From the NCBI GenBank assembly GCA_035048485.1, contig CM068590.1, forward strand, positions 2,687,093-2,751,092: a DNA stretch of 64,000 nucleotides, read 5' to 3'. The stretch comes from Pteria penguin. Taxonomy: Eukaryota; Mollusca; Bivalvia; Pterioida; Pteriidae. Position numbers and translations under genes: made by a program. Each line of letters begins with the position of its first letter. Positions within the stretch are counted from its first letter, which is position 1. Shown one piece after another: positions 57,304-64,000 of the stretch. The notes below the pieces were generated by a model. That model was not told where the DNA came from and searched no databases. It saw only the letters and a program-made list of their open reading frames with translations.

Positions 57304-60300
57304 TTTTCCAATATTAGACTCATCCAAGAATGACGTCACAGGTAAACACGTGAGGTAATCCACCATTAGCGGACGACATAAAATACATGGAGAATCCCCT
57401 ATCAAAAGTGATTTTAGCCAACGGTTGGGGAATGGTTGCACTTTGAAATGTTTGACTTGTATATTTAGTTACGAGAATACTCAATTAAATGGATAGTCAT
57501 ATTCATTTTCATCAATTTTAATGCTACAATAGAAAAAATCGCGATTTTCCGATTTCCGAAGTGAGCTGCGCGGATAGTAGTTAAGTTTAAGGGATCGGGG
57601 TTATATAGGTTAAAATGTTGTACAGTATATATTTACTGTACCTTATTTGCTAGCAATATATATATATATATATAACCCTAACCCTAACCCTAGCGCCGGT
57701 CCCCTAAACTTAACTAAGGCTGTCTGTACTACAAAACCACTTTTCGCCGACACATAAGATGTTATAAATGGGGTTCATTTTCAAACGCTACTGAGATGAT
57801 CAAGACAAGTGACTATGCATGGATTTTACACCTCGGGATTTATCTCAAGTTTCTTAGTAAATTTACGAGTTGAATCACTCGTACGTTGCGTCTATTGTAC
57901 ATATGACGTCATTCGTAAATTAACGCTACGAATGACTTGCGAGTACTCTTAGGGTTTATGAGAGCTTGCGGTTCTTATAGAGTTTGAACAATTTAACAGG
58001 GCTAGGGCGAGGTAGCCCCGCGCATTTTACAATGAATAAATTGCTCAGTCACTTACATAACTTGTGCTGAAAGGGCAAAGGAGGTGCATAAACATAGTTG
58101 TGCTTCAAAATTTTTAAAACCAAATCTAGTGTACTTCATATATTTTCCCTTGTACAATAGGTCATGCAAGGTTCAATGACATGGTCGAGTCACCTCTAAG
58201 ATTTCTTTTGGAGTTAAAACCAGTCCATTCCGTTCGGGGTAGATTAAACAAATATATATATATATAATCCTTTAAAATTTTTACATCCCTCCTCCCTTCC
58301 TTCCAGTGGAATGGTCATCGCCTTACCAACGAGGCAAATCGTAAATTTAAATAGACAGATCTTTTCATTACATTATACACTACAGAGTTATTTCCCATTT
58401 GAGAAGGTTCTTTGTATCAAACCATTGTGACGTCAAAAGGTTGTATGAAAACCTTTATCAAATTACGGGAAATGATATACAAATTGTATACAATGGTTTG
58501 ACGTCATATACCTGCTCATATGGGAAAAACCCTGTATAACGAAAAGACTCAATCGACGGTTTACAATTAGTGATGACGTCATTTTGACGTCCAAAATGAA
58601 AGCATTTGTTATCGAAGCCATATAGGTAACAATATACCGATGAGCTTTCGTCGAATGTCAAAGAATTTAAGCGCAAAAGAAGACTATCATGACCTCACAC
58701 AAGGTTGCGCAGTTCGAACATTTGATTATGACGTCATATGCATAACAATCAAAAGTCCGCTAAGCATCGCTTTCTATGCTGAAAAGTATGGCAGTTACAT
58801 GTTATTTATTGGAAAATTCCAAACAGTTTGATAAAGATAATTATTACTAACTGACAACTGTTGATGCATTGAGTTTATAAATTGCATTTAAGGGGCAAAT
58901 ACGCAATGGGAGATAATTTTCCGAGCGGTGAGTGGAAATGGTCACTCAGCAGTGCCGATATGGTTCGGGAAGACGAAAGGAAAGCGTGGTGTGAATTGTG
59001 AGATAAAAAGTGGCTGCATTCCTATGGAGAAATACTTTGATATGGCCGATCTTATGCCAAAAACGCATATACGAAGTGCACTAATTGACGATTGGGCACA
59101 AGCAGGAATCAACAAGGTGGGTCACCAATAAAATACTTAATACCAAAAGTATAGATTTGTGGTTACTGATATGCGTAGCTGAGGTCAATATGTTTAGAAG
59201 TCTCGTAGATATTATAGCATATTCACTCAGTCAAATACCGATAGTTGTTTTATTATATAATTTATTCATATTAATTATCCTCATCTGAAATTCCTTAGAT
59301 TATGTAAAGTCCTATCAGAGAGACAGACAGACAGACAGAATCCCGGTAACACATGATAACTATATTAGCTGTAGATAACAAAACTCTCTTGTGCGTTTCA
59401 TTTGCATTAATCCATCACATCAATCAATCAATCTCATGTGACGATGGTATGCTGGTCCAGTACTATAACAAGCCTACTAAACACTCGGTACTAGACTACT
59501 AGACATTGTACTAGACTACTGAACATTTAGTATTAGACTACTAGACATTTAGTAGGGCTTCTGAAACTGAAATATTGGTAGTCCTCGACTAGGTAGTATC
59601 CATAAAATGTTAGGGACAGGCTTGGCATAGTGGTTAAGCGCTTGGCTTTAGAGGCCGACGATCCGGGTTCGATTCCCGGATTGCGCCACTATGTTTAAGA
59701 GGTTGGTCACCTCCTGCTTCCATGTCGCGATATAACTGAACAGTTGTTGAAAGCGACGTAAAAGACTAATCAACCAACCAACCAACCATAAAGTGTCAGC
59801 GTCAACCACGGATAAGCAGTTATTTCTAAGTTTCCAGAATACAGAAGGTTTGCATTTAGTCACCTACCAAACACTTAGGCCGCTAACTGCGGGGTTGACT
59901 TTGGAAGGAAGGAAAAGTGGGTGGGGGTGGGGGTGGGGGGTGGGGGGTGGGGGGGAGTAGGTTCAACACTGTTTCCTCAAAATGACGTAGGGGAGAAAAT
60001 ATCTTATTATGACGTCAGAGATTTTACGGGAAACAATACTATTCTTACCCGAAACGTTAGTCCCGCAATTAACGTGTAAGAGTTTATTGTTCTTGATGTG
60101 GGCAAATTACGCCATAATCTTATGACGTCAAGACAGTAAACAATCACACGCAGCTTGCGGGGGTATGTGGACGTCACTTTTATTGCGATATTCTGTATAT
60201 GAAATACACAAAAAATGCATGAAAAAATTATGATTTCACATGTTTTACATTGTATAGGTTAAACTGGCACTGTACAAAGATGGCAAAGAAGTGGCATTTG

Positions 60301-63212
60301 CCATTTTTGATGCTAAAGGATCAAACAATGAAAACTGGTTTGATCGTCGACGACTCATTAAAAGTAGCTGGAGGGATGCCACGAATCGATCCAAGTATAA
60401 CGTCTTCAGCATTTACGGGTAATGTTTTGTACGTGAAAAATAGTACTCATTATCTTAATGCATGCGCGGATCCAGAAATTTTTGTTAGAGGGGGTCCAAC
60501 CAAAAAAGGTAAATTTTTCTCTTAGACGAGGGGGGTCCAACCCCAAAAATGCCCAAATATTACCTTTTTTTGGTAAAATTTTCGGATTCCAGGGGGGTCC
60601 AGACCCCCCTAACCCCCCCCCCCCCTCTGTATCCGCGCATGTAATGTAGTTCGTCTTAAATCAGTTTAGCAATAAGAAACAATGTGGTATAGGTAGATAG
60701 TGATCTAGCAATACACAGTCATCTGCCCTTTGTCTAAAATACCTGTGGCGTAAACCAATTCTATGGAAATGTAAATTATTGGAAATAAGTGGAGGGGGAG
60801 GTGCCATAGGAATTTAACATTCACTAAACCTTATATTAAACATGCATATTACGTAGTTTCAATATGACATCATAATCAAAGTATTATGATATAGATTACG
60901 TGACCAGGGGCCAGGGGGCAGGCGTGGTGTAGTGGTTAAGTGCTTAGCTTACGGCGCCGACGATCCGGGTTCGATTCCCGGGTTGCGCCACTATGTTTAA
61001 GAGGTTGGTAACCTCCTACTTCCATGTCGCGATATAACTGAAATGTTGTTGAAAGCGACGTAAAACACCAATCAACCAAACCTACCAACAACCAGGGGCC
61101 AGTTATTCGAAACCATTCTTTAAGGAAATTAATGGTTAAGTTTCAACTGACAATATCTTTGAAATAAGGAGACTTAAAGTCATATTTAATGTTTTAATTT
61201 GTATCAGATGAAACCAGCATTATAACGTTATAAAGATACTTATACAGATGTCTCTAAAATCAAATTAATTGTCTCTCAAACTTTTGCCATTAGTTAGGTT
61301 AACCAGTGTTGAAAGTTTCGAATAACTGGCTCCATATGTGCATAAGCTGCAAGTTTACAGCGCAATTGTTGTCAGAATCACTTAAACCCCAATCCCATTT
61401 TTTTCCGCGCTCAGTTAACCTAAAGTTGAGGTAAAAGTAGGACACCGCGAGTGGTTATGGTACAGGATATCCCTGTGACTGTAAAATAAAGAATTCTGCA
61501 GTGAAGCCAACAGCATGAAGTTACTGAACATTGTTAAAAGAAAAAAAGTCCCCTAAATGTTGATGTATTGTATTTCCTCGATAGCTTTTGTAATTCAGTG
61601 TAGAAACCATCGGGATCGGCTGTACTAAAGATATAATCCGCCTCAATAGCTACGGTACAGAGAGTTCATTCTCGAAACTGCAGGGTACACTTTGACTTTT
61701 AAAATCTTTTTCAACATGTATATAAACATTGTCATCGCTCTTTATACTTTTGTTGATTTATTCGCGTTTAATCAAAATGGTTCATTAAGTTGACACAGAG
61801 ACCCAAGATGGTTGTAAACATGTCCTAGCCATGCCACAAGGAAAGCGTAAAAATCGAAATATATCGGTCCGGATTGGTATCTCGGAAATGACGTTTACAA
61901 TGTAAAATCATATATTAATAAGTTATATAATTATAATACAATATAACACCACACATTAAATAAGTAATAGTACAATATAAAATAATATAGTTATAGAATA
62001 TAATACAATAAAATTTAATTTGTTTCTGTATTTCTGATTTTGCATAGGTTTCTACCATCCAGTCTCTATGACAGCAAAAATAATACGAAACATTTCCTAA
62101 ATAAAATCATATAATACATATTGATAAATAATACATAGTATAATAAAAATGATGTATTAGCGATATAACTGGTAATCTTATACAATGAATAATTGTAGAA
62201 CGCATGGTAGACGTGCCTTCCATATCAACAAAAAATATGGTGGATGTCATATCGATGCCGGATGGCTGACGGTGGTCGATAAAGGGCCATACTGTAAATG
62301 GGACCGACAGCTACCTTTCCCACAATTCCTTTATGCGAAGCAGAACAGGGTAACAACATGGGGCAAACTAGGTGAGGTTTAATATACTTAAAAGCGGAGA
62401 GTTGATTTTTAGAGAGGGGGGGGGGGGGACTCCGGGGCTGTTTTGTTTTGTTTGTTTGTTTTTGTTTTGTTTTGTTTTGTTTTTTTTTTCTTTTTCGTGC
62501 TCCGGATCGGAAGTTAAGGGCATATTGGTTTTTCTCCTGTCTGTCCATTAAAATGTCTTTCTGTCTGTCTTACCGTAATTTCATTTTGCCCGTAATCTTT
62601 GAACCATTCATAGAAAATAAAAAAAATACTTTAAATGTGGCATGCCTACTCCGCTAATGAAGCCCTTTCAAATGGCACAAAGTTTAATGGCATTGTGACC
62701 TTGATCGTGACCTTTATGCAAAAAAAAAAAAAGGATTTTCTGTCAGCACTGTCTATGCCTGGCGATATCTCAAGTTTTCTGTCAGCACTGTCTATGCCTG
62801 GCGATATCTCAAGTTTTCTGTCAGCGCTGTCTATGCCTGGCGATATCTCAAGTTTGCCTATAGCGATTTAAATCATATTGCAATAGTTAAATTTTAGGAC
62901 TCAGGAAAACTGCTTTATTTATTTATTTATTTTTTTTTTTTTATTTATTTTTTATATACAAAATTCCGTCTCGTCAGTACGGAGTTACGGCACTTTGTAT
63001 ACCAAACAATCCTTAATGGAGGCATGTGCTGTCTATGTCTAACAATGCCCGATATCCACACAGACTTTTGTAGCCATTGTTTGATTGATTGATTGATCGA
63101 TTGATTTACTTATTTACTTTTCTTTTGTTACATATTAATTATTTTCTTTTACTTTTCAGCATATGGTAAAGCGGACGTTATGGCCATTTTCATAGATGCT
63201 GCAGAAAAGTAA
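55324..63212 (+). CDS. Secreted protein of unknown function, five exons, one apparent frameshift
   Basis: Exons 55324-55390, 58893-59116, 60258-60419, 62199-62371 and 63160-63212 have GT-AG borders and join in phase (1, 0, 2, 1) once one surplus A in the A5 run at 60360-60364 is set aside; the product is then about 225 residues. Residues 1-22 are a signal peptide with a hydrophobic core. The mature part has 'WEIIFRAVSGNG', 'ALYKDGKEVAFAIFD', 'NWFDRRRL', 'HGRRAFHINKKYGGC', 'DAGWLTVVD' and the C-terminal 'ADVMAIFIDA'. I recognise this pattern as that of an uncharacterised secreted family, abundant in molluscs and other marine invertebrates, with paired cysteines. No enzyme motif is seen. As written, exon 3 reaches a stop soon after the A-run, so either the gene is newly broken, the allele is null, or the base is a homopolymer error. 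Confidence 0.8.
55925..56290 (-). repeat. Dispersed repeat R, copy 4 (long, inverted)
   Basis: Minus strand gives the same order as 45293-45690, from 'aagagaaaacaaacatctga' to 'tatcaaaaatatgtaaggc'. Core 'gtgctgcggttacgatac' is best preserved here. Confidence 0.8.
57050..57300. repeat. Hairpin with near-perfect 84-bp arms, flanked by A-rich and T-run
   Basis: Arms 57093-57176 and 57185-57268 are complementary with a few mismatches near the 8-base loop, and the (CAAA)n/poly-A on the left faces poly-T on the right. It may be two copies of an A-tailed retrosequence in head-to-head orientation or a foldback artefact of sequencing or assembly. Confidence 0.85.
57587..57717. repeat. Short inverted repeat with interstitial telomere-like CCCTAA units
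   Basis: 'tagttaagtttaagggatcgg' (57587) is inverted as 'ccggtcccctaaacttaacta' (57697). Between them are (TA)n and 'taaccctaaccctaaccctag' (57673-57693), about three telomere-type units. Confidence 0.75.
58368..58553. mobile_element. MITE family T, copy 5
   Basis: 'acagagttatttcccattt' left, 'catatgggaaaaaccctg' and 'tataacgaaaagactcaat' right. Inner blocks 'accattgtgacgtcaaa' and 'tggtttgacgtcatat' face each other. In intron 1 of the secreted-protein gene. Confidence 0.8.
58640..58800 (+). repeat. Dispersed repeat S, copy 2
   Basis: Matches 44705-44880 over 'aacatttgatta', 'ataacaatcaaaagtccgct' and 'catcgctttct'. It ends about 90 bases before exon 2. Confidence 0.65.
58893..59116 (+). 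CDS. Secreted-protein gene exon 2
   Basis: 224 bases after 'catttaag', ending in AACAAG before 'gtgggt'. Encodes 'QWEIIFRAVSGNGHSAV', 'IKSGCIPMEKYFD' and 'LIDDWAQAGINK'. Ends in phase 0. Confidence 0.85.
59613..59788 (+). mobile_element. SINE B, copy 1
   Basis: Head with TTGGCATAGTGGTTAAG (A box) and CCGGGTTCGATTCCCGG (B box), then 'aagaggttggtcacctcc', 'catgtcgcgatataactga' and 'gttgaaagcgacgtaaaa', ending (AACC)n. 'ataaaatgtta' and 'ataaagtgtca' flank it as a diverged target duplication. The conserved middle resembles what has been called the Meta-domain of molluscan SINEs; that assignment is tentative. Confidence 0.9.
59995..60090. mobile_element. Partial MITE family U
   Basis: 'tatgacgtcagagattt', 'cgggaaacaata' and 'cccgaaacgttagtcccgc' follow the order of 51735-51835. 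Confidence 0.5.
60258..60419 (+). CDS. Secreted-protein gene exon 3, with the A5 frameshift
   Basis: Begins after 'ttgtatag' with GTTAAACTGG. Reads 'VKLALYKDGKEVAFAIFD' and 'NENWFDRRRLIK', then hits an in-frame TAG at 60366-60368. In the next frame the family-typical 'SSWRDATNRSKYNVFSIYG' follows up to the donor 'gtaatg'. The shift point is the A5 run at 60360-60364. Confidence 0.85.
60462..60641. mobile_element. MITE, CATGCGCGGATCCAGA family, copy 3
   Basis: Starts CATGCGCGGATCCAGA and ends TCTGTATCCGCGCATG, a 16-bp terminal inverted repeat with one mismatch; TAATG flanks both sides. It begins about 40 bases after the donor of exon 3. Confidence 0.85.
60915..61090 (+). mobile_element. SINE B, copy 2, with perfect 12-bp target duplication
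   Basis: Same order as copy 1. ACCAGGGGCCAG lies on both sides (60903-60914 and 61091-61102). Tail 'accaatcaaccaaacc'. Inserted in intron 3 of the secreted-protein gene. Confidence 0.93.
62199..62371 (+). CDS. Secreted-protein gene exon 4
   Basis: 173 bases after 'aattgtag', ending CTAG before 'gtgagg'. Encodes 'THGRRAFHINKKYGGCHID', 'GWLTVVDKGPYCKWDRQ' and 'FPQFLYAKQNRV'. Two cysteines probably pair. Confidence 0.88.
62550..62725 (+). repeat. Molluscan-type dispersed repeat, second copy
   Basis: 'aatctttgaaccattcata', 'gtggcatgcctactccg' and 'ttgtgaccttgatcgtgacc' parallel 35910-36040. It runs straight into the 39-bp tandem repeat. Confidence 0.6.
62736..62852 (+). repeat. Tandem repeat, 39-bp unit, 3 copies
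   Basis: 'ttttctgtcagcactgtcta' plus 'tgcctggcgatatctcaag', three times, nearly identical. In intron 4 of the secreted-protein gene. Confidence 0.95.
63160..63212 (+). CDS. Secreted-protein gene exon 5
   Basis: 53 bases after 'acttttcag', encoding 'YGKADVMAIFIDAAEK' and TAA at 63210-63212. Confidence 0.85.
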
Positions 63213-63369
63213 ACTTATATCTGTAAACATTGAATGTTGACTAAATCAACATATAGTTGTAAACACGTGTTCTTGTATTTTCATACCCTCTCTCGTAGGC
63301 AATACTGATGGGGCCTTCATACTGAGAATGTGTGCATACTTCACTGCATTGACAGCCAGCAAAACTCAT

Positions 63370-63600
63370 TTGGTTAGGTGCTTGGCTCGTGACCGAGAGG
63401 TCCTGGATTCGAGTCCCAACGAGGGTGCGTCGGTGTTCTGTCTTTCATAAATCAGTAAGCACTGATGTTCGGTGTCACACTAAACGTGACATGAGAAAGA
63501 TCACTTACAACTTATGATGTGTCCGTTGCAGAGGTCTTAGTTTTGTGCATTGCACCAGACAGGCGCCGCCTCAATTATGTTGTAATAATCTTGGTGTCAA
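63370..63600 (+). mobile_element. tRNA-derived SINE-like remnant, family D, second copy
   Basis: 'ggttaggtgcttggctcgtg' and 'gtcctggattcgagtccca' are A- and B-box-like; the body has 'aaacgtgacatgagaaagatc' as at 16190. Located just after the last exon. Confidence 0.55.
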
Positions 63601-63677
63601 GTAAGACAAGATTGCACTATCATATTATTTAAAAAACGAAACAAAAACCAGAACCAAAAATAATAATAGTAATAATA

Positions 63678-63712
<35 letters not shown>

Positions 63713-64000
63713 TAATAATAATAATAATGATAATAATAATAAAAACGAAACAAATAAAAAAAAATCCCAAAACAAAACAAGAAACCACACAAAACAAAAC
63801 AAAACAAAAAAAAAAAAACCAGAAAAACACCAAACCAGAAACAAAAACACCCCCTCCAAAAAAAAAAAAAAAAAAAAAAAAGAAAAGAAACAAAACTAGA
63901 TAAAAAGAAAGGAAAAACGAAAGAAAATAACTAAAAAACAAAACAAAAAGAACCATAAAAACAAACCAGACAAAAAGAAAACAAACAAACAAATAAAGAA
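63601..64000. repeat. (AAT)n microsatellite and A-rich low-complexity end
   Basis: (AAT)n with interruptions at 63659-63741, then A-rich text with poly-A at 63858-63881 up to the window edge. No gene. Confidence 0.85.

Larger units (their letters stand above)
55484..57590. repeat. Pair of long inverted repeats (about 200 bp) around a 1.7-kb interior
   Basis: Left 55484-55690 and right 57375-57590 are inverted copies: 'ccgcgcagctcacttcgg', 'aaatcgcgattttttctatt', 'gagtattctcgtaacta', 'agtgcaaccatt' and 'ggggattctccat' appear in the same order from each outer end, with roughly one difference per five bases. Inside lie repeat R copy 4 and a perfect hairpin. It sits in intron 1 of the secreted-protein gene and may be a foldback or non-autonomous DNA element. 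No target duplication found. Confidence 0.7.

Noticed and set aside
59613..59690. Functional tRNA gene
   Set aside because: The head is followed by a SINE body and (AACC)n tail, and occurs in at least three more copies.
63597..63992. 131-codon phenylalanine/isoleucine-rich minus-strand frame
   Set aside because: A-rich and (AAT)n low-complexity DNA.

Overview
The window is eukaryotic: AT-rich, mostly non-coding, with spliced genes, GT-AG introns, many microsatellites, and a dense load of SINEs, MITEs and other transposon remains. The gene families (RING-less B-box/propeller protein, Mab-21/cGAS-like protein, a secreted orphan family), the tRNA-headed SINEs with AATC or AACC tails and the repeats built on 'gaccttgacc' and 'gccataactctgg' point to a marine mollusc, most likely a bivalve. 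This is inference; no species is claimed.

Layout. 1-629: 3' end of a B-box/propeller gene (+). About 13.5-15.2 kb: an intact paralogue of it (549 aa, +). Between them, 7.5-10.2 kb holds two head-to-tail copies of a Penelope-like reverse transcriptase, both broken. 15.2-23 kb: no gene recognised. 23.0-32.9 kb (-): seven exons of NUDT9, the ADP-ribose pyrophosphatase, whose introns carry two minisatellites, a SINE, a 480-bp MITE with 9-bp target duplications and an hAT-like element. 34-38.5 kb: a second hAT-like copy with a nested MITE, a 1.8-kb terminal-inverted-repeat element and a truncated PIF/Harbinger transposase. 48.5-50.6 kb (-): an intronless 690-aa cGAS-like (Mab-21) protein with all three predicted catalytic acids, followed five bases after its stop by a 14-copy 39-bp minisatellite. 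55.3-63.2 kb (+): a five-exon gene for a small secreted protein of unknown function, with one apparent single-base frameshift in exon 3 and two CRE palindromes upstream of its start.

How the genes relate. The B-box/propeller pair, the cGAS-like protein and possibly the secreted protein are of kinds often expanded in molluscs and tied to innate sensing. NUDT9 is a housekeeping enzyme that hydrolyses ADP-ribose. Nothing in the sequence shows that they act as one pathway.

The main novelty lies in the repeats: several MITE families whose ends I could define by eye (some with target-site duplications), one SINE body joined to two different tRNA heads, a filled/empty insertion pair inside the window, and palindromic TGACGTCA motifs spread by MITEs. 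Coordinates of exons are from reading frames, splice consensus and family resemblance; none was tested by alignment.
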